Of a DNA stretch of 32,836 nucleotides, positions 7,441 through 15,065 are shown piece by piece. The notes below the pieces were generated by a model that made no database searches, had not been told where the DNA came from, and was given only the letters and a program-made list of their open reading frames with translations. The DNA is from Candidatus Dactylopiibacterium carminicum (GTDB lineage Bacteria > Pseudomonadota > Gammaproteobacteria > Burkholderiales > Rhodocyclaceae): contig NZ_MDUX01000040.1 in assembly GCF_014736495.1 (NCBI RefSeq), forward strand, positions 1-32,836, given 5' to 3'. Position numbers and translations under genes: made by a program. Within the stretch, counting starts at the first letter, position 1; the number at the start of each line of letters is the position of its first letter.

Positions 7441-8979
7441 ATGCCCCCTCCTGCCTCGCTCCTGACCCTGAAATCCTGGCGCAAGCTGCTCAACGCGAGC
7501 GTGCTCGCGCTAGTTTCATGCTCCGTCGTCACTTTCGTGACCACACCGCTGGGCAATCTGCTGGATCTGGTCAACATCGCCTTGCTGTACCTGCTCAACG
7601 TGGTGGTGCTGGCCGTCTGGTACGGTCGGCTGGCGGCCATCATCGGTGCGATCTTCGGTTCGCTGGTGTTCGCGCACATCTTCGTACCGCCGCTGTTCTC
7701 GCTCGCAATCACCGATCCGTCCTATCTCATCACGGCCGTCGAGATGCTGCTGGTGGCCCTGCTGGCCGGGCACCTGACGGCGGGCTTGGGCAGCAAAGCC
7801 AAGGAGGCGGCGAACCGCGAGGAAATGCTGGCCAGCGTCTATGCACTGGCGGCTGACCTGGCTGGCGCCCCTGACCTCGACGCGGTGACACGCTCGGTCT
7901 CGCATTTCCTGTCAGCCACCGCCAAGGGCAGCAACCACGCGGTATTCCTCAACGACGAGTCGCAACGCCTGCGCCTGATCGGGCAACGGGATCTGCCTGC
8001 CGACCTTTCCTTCGAAGAGGCTTACCTCGCCGCCGAAACGCACACCCTGATCGAGCGGCGAGAGGGTGAGAGCGGTTCGCAGTATTTCCCGCTGGCGATG
8101 AAAAACAACTGCCATGGCGTGATCGCCGTCGCCTGGCGCGAGCGGGAACTAGAACTGCTCGAACGGCAGCGCCTGCAGATGCTGGCCTCGCTGGTTACCG
8201 CCACCATCGAGCGCGTGCGTTACGCCGATCTGGCGCGCAACGCCATGCTAAAGGCGGAAACCGAGCAGCTGCGCAGCTCCATCCTCTCTGCGCTGTCGCA
8301 TGACATCCGCACGCCGCTGACCTCGGTGGTCGGCCTCTCGGACGCGCTGGAAGCCTCGCAGCCGGCACTGGCGCCGCACCAGCTCGAAATGGCACATGAA
8401 CTCCGGGAGCTGGCCGGGCAGATAAGCAGCATGGTGAGCAATCTGCTCGACATGGCCCGGCTGCGCAGCGGCCAGCTGCGCCTGCGCCTGGAATGGCAGC
8501 CGCTGGAAGAAGTGATCGGCGTCGCGCTCGAGCAGATCCGCCGCCGCAACACCGGCCATGCCATCAAGGTCTCGATCCCGCCGGACCTGCCGCTGCTGGA
8601 ATTCGACACCACGCTGATCGAGCGGGTGATCTGCAACCTGCTGGAAAACGCCATCAAGTTCTCGCCGGACGGCGACATCCAGCTGGTCGCGCAGGAACAG
8701 CGGAACACGGTCGCCATCTCGGTGCTCGACGAAGGCCCGGGCATTCCCTCCGGCGCCGAGGAGAAGATCTTCGAACCCTTCGTGCAGATGAAACAGGAAT
8801 CCTCCACACCGGGTGTCGGTCTCGGTCTGGCGATCTGCCGCACGATCCTCACCGCCCACGGCGGCGAGATCCGCGCCAGCACGCGCCGCGAAGGCGGCGC
8901 CCGGTTCACCTTCACGCTGCCCAAGGGCAATCCGCCCGAAGCCGAGGAAGCCCCCAACGAAGAAGGAGCGCAGACGTGA
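7441..8979 (+). CDS. KdpD-like membrane sensor histidine kinase lacking N-terminal KdpD/USP domains
   Basis: A 512-residue sensor kinase. The order is: four closely spaced transmembrane helices of the KdpD membrane type (DUF4118-like, about residues 18-110), a GAF-like segment (about 125-265), a HisKA dimerisation helix with the phospho-acceptor H287 in SALSHDIRTPLTSVVG, an N box NLLENAIKF (about 399-407), and the G boxes DEGPGIP and GVGLGLAIC. Full KdpD is about 900 residues and carries a cytoplasmic KdpD domain plus a universal-stress domain before the helices. Both are absent here, with no trace of them upstream, where rnfH sits 91 bases away. ATG 7411 is an alternative start; neither has a clear ribosome site. 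Its stop overlaps the response-regulator start, so the two form a pair. No kdpFABC pump genes are in the window. Confidence 0.9.
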   Translation: MPPPASLLTLKSWRKLLNASVLALVSCSVVTFVTTPLGNLLDLVNIALLYLLNVVVLAVWYGRLAAIIGAIFGSLVFAHIFVPPLFSLAITDPSYLITAVEMLLVALLAGHLTAGLGSKAKEAANREEMLASVYALAADLAGAPDLDAVTRSVSHFLSATAKGSNHAVFLNDESQRLRLIGQRDLPADLSFEEAYLAAETHTLIERREGESGSQYFPLAMKNNCHGVIAVAWRERELELLERQRLQMLASLVTATIERVRYADLARNAMLKAETEQLRSSILSALSHDIRTPLTSVVGLSDALEASQPALAPHQLEMAHELRELAGQISSMVSNLLDMARLRSGQLRLRLEWQPLEEVIGVALEQIRRRNTGHAIKVSIPPDLPLLEFDTTLIERVICNLLENAIKFSPDGDIQLVAQEQRNTVAISVLDEGPGIPSGAEEKIFEPFVQMKQESSTPGVGLGLAICRTILTAHGGEIRASTRREGGARFTFTLPKGNPPEAEEAPNEEGAQT

Positions 8980-9665
8980 ACGATCAGGCCACCGTGCTCA
9001 TCGTCGAAGACGACCCGCATATCCGCCGCTTCGTCGGCCGCGCGCTGCGCGAGGCCGGCTACGAGGTGGCCGAAGCCGACCGCGTGATCCGCGGCCTGGT
9101 CGAAGCCGCCAGCCGCCGCCCCTCCGTGGTGATCCTGGATCTGGGCCTGCCCGACATGGACGGCAAGGAATTCGTGCGCGAACTGCGCCAGTGGTCCGAT
9201 ATTCCGATCCTGGTGCTGTCGGTACGCGCCTCGGAGCAGGACAAGATCGACGCACTGACCACCGGCGCCGACGACTATCTGACCAAACCCTTCGGCGTGG
9301 GCGAACTGGTCGCCCGCATCAAGGCGCTGGAGCGCCGCCACAGCGGCTACCAGGCCGACAAGGGCACCACCTACGCCTTTGGCGACATCAGCGTCGACCT
9401 GCTCAAGCGAGAAGTGCTGAAAGCCGGCGAGCCGGTGCACCTCACCAGCACGGAATACCGCCTGCTGTGCTACCTGCTGGCCAACAATGGCAAGGTACTC
9501 ACGCACACGCAGTTGCTTCTGCATGTCTGGGGCCAGGCCTACGCGGAGCGCAACCATTACACGCGCGTTTTCGTCGGCCGTCTGCGCCAGAAGCTGGAAG
9601 ACGACCCCGCGCAGCCGCGCTTCATCCTCACCGAAGCCGGCGTGGGCTATCGCTTCCGGCATTGA
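8976..9665 (+). CDS. KdpE-like OmpR/PhoB-family response regulator
   Basis: A 229-residue transcription regulator. The receiver domain (1-120) has the acidic pocket VEDD, the phospho-acceptor aspartate in VVILDLGLPDMDG, the conserved Ser of ILVLSVR and the lysine of LTKPFG. A winged-helix DNA-binding domain follows (about 130-229): LTSTEYRLLCYLLANNGKVL, then the NHYTRVFVGRLRQKLEDDP and GVGYRF segments, all very KdpE-like. Start GTG 8976 overlaps the kinase stop (GTGA) and has AAGGAG 7-8 bases upstream, so it is coupled to the kinase. Targets are unknown; classical KdpE drives kdpFABC, which is not seen here. Confidence 0.92.
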   Translation: MNDQATVLIVEDDPHIRRFVGRALREAGYEVAEADRVIRGLVEAASRRPSVVILDLGLPDMDGKEFVRELRQWSDIPILVLSVRASEQDKIDALTTGADDYLTKPFGVGELVARIKALERRHSGYQADKGTTYAFGDISVDLLKREVLKAGEPVHLTSTEYRLLCYLLANNGKVLTHTQLLLHVWGQAYAERNHYTRVFVGRLRQKLEDDPAQPRFILTEAGVGYRFRH

Positions 9666-9688
9666 GCGTGGCGGGAACACAAACTTCG

Positions 9689-9788
9689 TGGTGCGCATGG
9701 CGCACCCTACCAAGACCCGGCCGCAGGGTGCGCCACATGTTCAGCCGGAGAGATAGGTAACAGACCGTAGGGTGCGCCACGCGCACCA
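9689..9788. repeat. Cluster of GGTGCGC-type palindromic intergenic repeats
   Basis: Two near-identical 22-base palindromic units flank a partial third. Unit 1 (9689-9710) folds as GGTGCGC-ATG-GCGCACC. Unit 3 (9767-9788) is its reverse complement with one loop difference, GGTGCGC-CAC-GCGCACC. A half copy, AGGGTGCGCCACATG, lies at 9725-9739. Each unit is a 7-bp stem with a 3-base loop and a flanking CTAC/GTAG. Similar GTAGGGTGCGC words occur between genes in many proteobacteria and look like REP-type or mobile palindromic elements. They lie 24 bases after the response-regulator stop, between convergent genes. Confidence 0.75.
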
Positions 9789-9810
9789 TTCTCCGCGCTC
9801 CGACACGCGT

Positions 9811-9830
9811 ATTCCGACGAATTCCGGAAT
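9811..9830. repeat. Short inverted repeat ATTCCG...CGGAAT
   Basis: The arms ATTCCG (9811-9816) and CGGAAT (9825-9830) flank an 8-base spacer that contains another ATTC, followed by GACGACAAGATCC. It lies between the convergent response-regulator and guanine-deaminase genes. It could be another interspersed palindrome or a weak bidirectional termination hairpin. No T tract supports it. Confidence 0.4.
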
Positions 9831-9866
9831 GACGACAAGATCCTGAAGCGACGGCGTGGCCCCGAC

Positions 9867-11201
9867 TTACGCCGGATCGTTCACGCCGGCCTGGCGCTCG
9901 CCCATCACGTGCGTGGCCAGCACACAGCGCTCGTCCCCCAGGATCATCATGGCGAACAACTCCTCGCCGAGATCCTTGCAGTTCTTCAGGCGCCAGGCCA
10001 GTTCGGGAATGCGTTCGCTGTCGAGCACGACGAAATCCGCTTCCTTGCCCTGCGCGAAGCTGCCGATTTTCTCGTCCAGACAGAGCGCGCTGGCACCGCC
10101 CAGCGTGGCCAGATACCAGGCCCGCCAGGGCGTCAATGCATGGCCGTGTGCCTGCGCCGCGACATAGGCCGCGCCCATGGTGCGCAGCATCGACAGGCTG
10201 GTGCCGCCGCCGACGTCTGTCGCCAGCCCCAAGGGCACGCCCGCCGCAGCCAGCGCTGCCTCGTCGGCCGCGCCACTGCCGAGGAACTGGTTGGAAGTCG
10301 GGCACAGCGCGATGGCTGTCCGGCTCTCGGCCAGCCGCCGGCGCTCGTTCTCACCCAGGTGGATGCCGTGGCCATAGATGCTGCCCACACCGGTCAGGCC
10401 GAAGCGTTCGTATACCGCCAGGTAGTCACGGTCTTCGGGATACAGCTCGCGCACCCAGGCAATTTCCGCCAGCGTCTCGGAAAGATGGGATTGCAGGCGC
10501 ACGCCGGGCCGTGAGCGGAACAGCTCGCCAGCCACGGCCAGCTGCTCAGGCGTTGACGTAGGTGCGAAACGCGGCGTGACCACGTAATCCAGCCGGCCCT
10601 TGCCATGCCAGCGCGCGATCAGCGCCTGGCTTTCGTCGAACGCCTGTTGCGGCGTGTCGCGCAGGTAATCGGGGCAATTGCGGTCCATCAGCACCTTGCC
10701 GCAAAGCATGCGCAGATTGTGCCGGCCAGCCTGGGTAAAGAAGGCATCCACGCTGTGCGCATGCACGGTGGCATACACCGAGGCGGTGGTGGTGCCATGG
10801 GCCAGCAGGCGGTCCACGAAGAATTCGGCGATCCGCGCTGCGACAGCCGGATCGGCGCAGGCAGCTTCGGCCGGAAAGGTGTAGTCGCGCAACCAGTCGA
10901 GCAACTGACGACCGAACGAGCCCAGCACGCCCACCTGTGGGAAATGCACATGGGTGTCGACGAAGCCGGGCACGATCAGCTTGTCGCAATAGCTGAAGTA
11001 ACGCGCCGATTCGCGCGTGAGACCAGGCAGCGAGGCCAGCACGTCATCCCACTGGCCACAGCTGCGTACCCGGCCGTGCTCGATCAGCAACGCGCCATCC
11101 TCGATGAATTCATAGGCGCCATCCGGATCGCCATGGCCCGGATCACGCAGGAAGTGCAGGATCCGCCCCCGCACCAGGATCGGCTTGTTTGCCTGATTCA
11201 T
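9867..11201 (-). CDS. guaD: Guanine deaminase
   Basis: An amidohydrolase-superfamily zinc enzyme converting guanine to xanthine and ammonia. The 444-residue protein has the metal site PGFVDTHVHFPQ (HxH), LLAHGTTTASVYATVHAHS, the substrate/metal region LQSHLSETLAEI, a metal histidine in YGHGIHL (H278), CPTSNQFLGSG and the final metal aspartate in LATDVGGGTSLSMLRT. The tail LGDERCVLATHVMGERQ also fits GuaD. The usual motif around the third histidine is AHC-V/I-HL; here it is GHGIHL, keeping the metal ligands but replacing the Ala and Cys with Gly. The ATG at 11201 has GGAGAGAG about 4 bases upstream. It lies 89 bases downstream of the ABC permease genes on the same strand, so it is probably their last operon member and may act on imported purines. 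Confidence 0.94.
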   Translation of the reverse strand: MNQANKPILVRGRILHFLRDPGHGDPDGAYEFIEDGALLIEHGRVRSCGQWDDVLASLPGLTRESARYFSYCDKLIVPGFVDTHVHFPQVGVLGSFGRQLLDWLRDYTFPAEAACADPAVAARIAEFFVDRLLAHGTTTASVYATVHAHSVDAFFTQAGRHNLRMLCGKVLMDRNCPDYLRDTPQQAFDESQALIARWHGKGRLDYVVTPRFAPTSTPEQLAVAGELFRSRPGVRLQSHLSETLAEIAWVRELYPEDRDYLAVYERFGLTGVGSIYGHGIHLGENERRRLAESRTAIALCPTSNQFLGSGAADEAALAAAGVPLGLATDVGGGTSLSMLRTMGAAYVAAQAHGHALTPWRAWYLATLGGASALCLDEKIGSFAQGKEADFVVLDSERIPELAWRLKNCKDLGEELFAMMILGDERCVLATHVMGERQAGVNDPA

Positions 11202-11290
11202 GCTCTCTCCTCGGGAAAATGCAGGCGCGTGTCAGCTGAGCCTGCAGATACAGGCACGATGCCGGTACGCGGCTATCTTTGCGGAAACGC

Positions 11291-12219
11291 TCAGTCCTTG
11301 GACATCCAGGACTGCCCCAGCGACGCCGGCAGGCTCAGCATCAGGCGCTTCTGATCGCGCGAGATCAACACCAGCACCACGATGGTGGCCAGATAGGGCA
11401 CGGCCGCCAGCAGTTGCGAGGGCCAGGAGATGCCCAGCCCCTGCGCGTGCAGTTGCAGGATGGTCATGCCGCCGAAGAGATAGGCGCCCAGCATCAGACG
11501 GCCCGGCTTCCAGGCGGCAAAGACCACCAGTGCCACGGCGATCCAGCCACGCCCGGCAGTCATGTTCTGCACCCACAAAGGAGTGTAGACCGTCGACAGA
11601 TAGGCGCCGCCGATGCCGGCCATGGCGCCACCGAAACAGGTGGCCGCATAGCGGATCGCAGTGACCGGGTAGCCGATCGCATGCGCAGCATCGGGGCTCT
11701 CACCCACGGCACGCAGGATCAGGCCCCAGCGCGTACGCGCCAGCGCCCAGGCGAGCAGCCCGAAAGCTGCCCAGGAGAGATAGACCATCGGCGTCTGCTT
11801 GAAGAACACCGGCCCGAAGAAAGGAATGTCGGCAAGGCCCGGCAGATCCCAGGGCTTCAGGCCGGGCAGGCTGTAGCTGACGAAATACTGGCCGACGAAG
11901 GCCGACAGGCCGATGCCGAAGATGGTCAGCGCCAGCCCGGTGGCCGGCTGGTTGTGGTCCCCAGCGACAGGGTCAGGAAAGCAAACGGCAGGGCGGCCAG
12001 CGCGCCGGCGATGGCACCACAGATCACGCCACCGAACACGCCCCACTGCAACGCGCCGGCAAAGCCAGCAACCGCGCCGACCAGCATCATGCCCTCGACA
12101 CCAAGGTTCATCACCCCGCTCTTCTCGGTGACCAGTTCGCCCAGGCCGGCAAAGATCAGGGGCGTGGCGGCAGCCAGGGTGACCGCCAGGATGGGGATGA
12201 AATGTTCCAGGCTGACCAT
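11291..12219 (-). pseudogene. ABC transporter permease (BMP-type nucleoside/purine uptake), frameshifted
   Basis: The second permease of a BMP-type ABC importer. From ATG 12219 it reads MVSLEHFIPILAVTLAAATP, then TEKSGVMNLGVEGMMLVGAV, the hallmark of this permease group. After FAFLTLSLG the frame is lost near 11957. The adjacent frame continues with NQPATGLALTIFGIGLSAFVG, then LRAVGESPDAAHAIGYPV and FGGAMAGIGGAYLSTVY, ending MSKD at 11291. Rejoining gives about 309 residues, normal for the family. The lesion may be one lost G in a GGGG run (SLG-DHNQ) or a two-base AC gain (LGTNQ); the second matches the usual LxxNQ spacing slightly better. The start overlaps the stop of the upstream permease (TGATG), so the two are coupled. 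Confidence 0.88.
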
Positions 12220-13301
12220 CACACGGCCTCCGTTTGCGGATTACGCACGCGACGGCGGCGCAGACGATGATCGACGAAGGCATCCGCCCCCAGCAGGAAG
12301 AACAGCAGCATGCCCTGGAACAGCCAGGAGATGGCCGCCGGCAACTGCATGGCGATCTGCGCCGACTCGCCGCCCAGATAGATCAATGCCAGCAGCAGGC
12401 CGGCAAGCACGATGCCCACCGGATGCAGGCGCCCCACCCAGGCCACGATGATGGCTGCGAAACCGTAGCCCGGTGATAGCGACAGCGTGAGCTGGCCCAC
12501 CGGGCCTGCGGCCTCTGCCGCGCCTGCGATACCCGCCGTGACACCGGAGATCACCAGGCTCAGCCATACCGTGCGGCTGGCCGAAAAACCGGCATAGCGC
12601 GCGGCCGCCGGCGCCTCGCCACCGACGGCGAGCTGGAAGGCCAGGAAGCTCTTGGCCACGAACAGCCAGAACAGCGGCACGGCGACCAGCGTGAGGAAGA
12701 CCGACGTGTTGATGCGCAACCCCTCGAACAGCGGCGCGAACATCGCCGCCTCGGAGAACAGGATGGATTGCGGAAAATTGGTGCCGCCCGGATCGCGCCA
12801 CGGGCCGCTGACCAGCCAGGAAAGCAGATAGGTGGCGACATAGGTGAGCATCAGCGTGGTCAGCGTCTCGGAGGCATTGAAACGCGTACGCAGCCAGGCG
12901 GGAATCGCGCCCCACAGGCCACCACCGATGGCACCGGCCAGCACCATCGCCGGCAGGATCCACCAGGCATCCATGCCATCGGTGTGAATGGCCACACCGC
13001 TAGCGAAAATCGCACCAACGAGCAACTGACCTTCAGCGCCGATGTTGTAGATGCGGGCGCGGAAACCCAGCGCCAGCCCCAGTGCGATGAGGATCAGGGG
13101 GGATGCCTTGAGTGCCAGCTCGCTCCAGCCGTTGGCCGTCTGCAACGGCTCAATGAAGAAGACGTGGAAGGCCTGCAGCGGCGGCTTGCCCAGCGCGGCG
13201 AAGAGGATCGCGGCGGAGACCAGCGTCAGCAGGATCGCCAGCACTGGCGCGGCCCAGCGCATCAGGCGGGAAGGGGTGTCACGAGGTTCTAGCAGTTGCA
13301 T
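12219..13301 (-). CDS. ABC transporter permease (BMP-type nucleoside/purine uptake)
   Basis: The first permease of the importer: a 360-residue integral membrane protein with about eight to ten helices. Family motifs are GKPPLQAFHVFFIEPL, LKASPLILIALGLALGFRARIYNIGAEGQLLVGAI, and NASETLTTLMLTYVATYLLSWL, which is typical of the permease that couples to the dual ATPase in simple-sugar/nucleoside uptake systems. The region GGEAPAAARYAGFSASR corresponds to the EAA-like coupling loop. It starts 4 bases after the ATPase stop, and its stop overlaps the next permease start. It is intact. Confidence 0.92.
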   Translation of the reverse strand: MQLLEPRDTPSRLMRWAAPVLAILLTLVSAAILFAALGKPPLQAFHVFFIEPLQTANGWSELALKASPLILIALGLALGFRARIYNIGAEGQLLVGAIFASGVAIHTDGMDAWWILPAMVLAGAIGGGLWGAIPAWLRTRFNASETLTTLMLTYVATYLLSWLVSGPWRDPGGTNFPQSILFSEAAMFAPLFEGLRINTSVFLTLVAVPLFWLFVAKSFLAFQLAVGGEAPAAARYAGFSASRTVWLSLVISGVTAGIAGAAEAAGPVGQLTLSLSPGYGFAAIIVAWVGRLHPVGIVLAGLLLALIYLGGESAQIAMQLPAAISWLFQGMLLFFLLGADAFVDHRLRRRRVRNPQTEAV

Positions 13302-13305
13302 GGCG

Positions 13306-14832
13306 TCAGGCAGCCTGTTGTCGGGTTCCGGCCATCAGCAGGCCGATCTGTTCAGCGTCGGTCTGCTCGCGCGGCACCGGGGCGGAAAGTTGTCCGCCGG
13401 CCAGCACGGCGATGCTGTCGCAGATCTCGAACAGCTCTTCGAGCTCCTCCGAGATCACCAGCACGGCCACGCCGCTGCGCGCCACATCGATCAGCGTCTG
13501 GCGAAGGAAGGCGGCCGCGCCGACGTCCACTCCCCAGGTAGGCTGGGCCACGATCATCACGCGCGGCGTCTGCAACACCTCGCGGCCGACGATGAATTTC
13601 TGCAGATTGCCGCCCGAGAGACTGCGCGCCGGCGCCTGTGCCCCGTTGCAACGCACGTCGAAACGTTCGATGCAGTGCGTCGCGGATTCAAGAGCGCGGG
13701 CACTGTCGAGCAGGCCGTAACGGCTCAGGCCGGGCTGGCGGTGGGCGGTGAGCTGGTAGTTCTGCGCCAGCGCCATGCCGGGCACGGCACCACGCCCGAG
13801 CCGCTCCTCGGGCACGAAGGCGAGGCCCAGATCGCGCCGCCGCCCCGCGTGCAGATTCCCCACGGACTGGCCGGCGATACGCACGGCGTCGGCCGCGCTG
13901 ACGTGCTCGCCCGACAGTGCGGCCAGTAACTCGGCCTGGCCATTGCCGGAAATGCCGGCGATGCCCAGCACTTCGCCCGCATGCACGGTGAACGAGATGT
14001 CATGCAGCGAGGAACTGAAAGGGTCTGGATTGCGGTAATTCAGCCCGCGTACCTCAAGCACCGGACTGACTTCGCCGGCATAAGGACGGGATTCACAGAC
14101 AGGCAGCTCGCGGCCAATCATCATGCGGGCCAGCGAAGCGGCGCTTTCCTGACGTGGATCGGTTTCGCCGGTGACACGGCCCCCGCGCATCACCGTGGCG
14201 CGGTCGCACAGATCCTGGATCTCGTGCAGCTTGTGACTGATGTAGAGGATGGAGACGCCTTCGGAGGCCAGTTTGCGCAACGTTTCGAACAGCGTGCGTA
14301 CGGCCTGCGGCGTGAGCACCGAAGTCGGTTCATCGAGGATCAGCAACTGCGGGTTCTGCAGCAGACAGCGCACGATCTCCACACGCTGGCGCTCCCCCAC
14401 AGACAGGCTGTGCACCAGTCGCTCGGGGTCCAGCGGCAGACCATAGCGGGCCGAAACCTCGCGCACGCGTCCGGCCAGGGCACGCAGATCGAACTTGCCT
14501 TCGAGTGCCAGCGCGATGTTTTCCACCACGGTCAGCGTTTCGAACAGCTGGAAATGCTGGAACACCATGCCGATACCCAGCTGGCGCGCGGCCGCCGGAT
14601 TGGCAATATGCACCTGGCGGCCATTACAGAGGATCTCGCCCTCGTCAGCATGCACGGCACCGTAGATGATCTTCATCAACGTGCTCTTGCCGGCCCCGTT
14701 TTCGCCGAGTACGGCATGGATCTCGCCCGGCATCACCGACAGGCTGACTTCGGCGTTGGCCACCACGCCGGGATAGCGCTTGGTGATATTCAGCAGCGAC
14801 AGGCGCGGCGGCGGTGAGGAGGGGGAACTCAT
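13306..14832 (-). CDS. Dual-domain ABC transporter ATPase (BMP-type nucleoside/purine uptake)
   Basis: A 508-residue ATPase with two nucleotide-binding domains that powers uptake through the two permeases. Domain 1 is canonical: Walker A GENGAGKST (43-51), Q-loop VFQHFQLF, signature LSVGERQRVEI and Walker B LLILDEPTSVL. Domain 2 has a degenerate Walker A (GISGNGQAELL) and AQPTWGVD in place of DEPT, but a good signature, LSGGNLQKF. This asymmetry is normal for sugar/nucleoside ATPases of this type. I chose ATG 14832; a TTG at 14856 would add eight residues. No strong Shine-Dalgarno is visible. It is the promoter-proximal gene of the leftward operon and divergent from the binding-protein gene. 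Confidence 0.93.
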   Translation of the reverse strand: MSSPSSPPPRLSLLNITKRYPGVVANAEVSLSVMPGEIHAVLGENGAGKSTLMKIIYGAVHADEGEILCNGRQVHIANPAAARQLGIGMVFQHFQLFETLTVVENIALALEGKFDLRALAGRVREVSARYGLPLDPERLVHSLSVGERQRVEIVRCLLQNPQLLILDEPTSVLTPQAVRTLFETLRKLASEGVSILYISHKLHEIQDLCDRATVMRGGRVTGETDPRQESAASLARMMIGRELPVCESRPYAGEVSPVLEVRGLNYRNPDPFSSSLHDISFTVHAGEVLGIAGISGNGQAELLAALSGEHVSAADAVRIAGQSVGNLHAGRRRDLGLAFVPEERLGRGAVPGMALAQNYQLTAHRQPGLSRYGLLDSARALESATHCIERFDVRCNGAQAPARSLSGGNLQKFIVGREVLQTPRVMIVAQPTWGVDVGAAAFLRQTLIDVARSGVAVLVISEELEELFEICDSIAVLAGGQLSAPVPREQTDAEQIGLLMAGTRQQAA

Positions 14833-15065
14833 GCAGAGGACTGGCGCGAGGCGCAAAGCGGAACGAACGCACGCAGTTTACCAGTCTCCCCGGAGCCGGT
14901 GCGTGAGCAAAGGCTACAAAGCACATATACGCTACATAATCCACGCCACTTGAGTTATCGTGCGCGCCCGCCGCCCTGTGCGGCACCGAAAACAAAGCCG
15001 ACCTTCCTTGCCAGGCGCTCCAACGCTCCGGAAGGGTCAGAGCCGGATAAGTCAGGAGACATCCG
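14833..15065. other. Divergent intergenic region between ABC ATPase and BMP-binding protein
   Basis: These 233 bases drive both halves of the transporter locus. The central part (about 14915-14960) is A/T-richer, with words such as GCTACATAATCC and CACTTGAGTTATCG that could serve as promoter elements. I cannot place a confident sigma-70 pair, and I found no convincing purine-riboswitch core. The right end contains AGGAGA at 15053-15058, the ribosome site of the binding protein. Confidence 0.4.

Noticed and set aside
8220..9713. Long - strand frame (497 codons) opposite the two-component genes
   Set aside because: It mirrors the kinase C-terminus and the response regulator; high GC third positions keep it open by chance.
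13051..14817. Two long + strand frames opposite the ABC ATPase
   Set aside because: They lie opposite canonical Walker and signature motifs on the - strand and have no plausible protein features.
13306..14832. Degenerate second nucleotide-binding domain as a defect
   Set aside because: GNGQ in Walker A and AQPT in Walker B of domain 2 are standard in sugar/nucleoside ATPases of this type.
14833..15065. Purine riboswitch upstream of the BMP gene
   Set aside because: A TATAATCC-like word is suggestive, but the paired loops and conserved core of the purine aptamer are absent.
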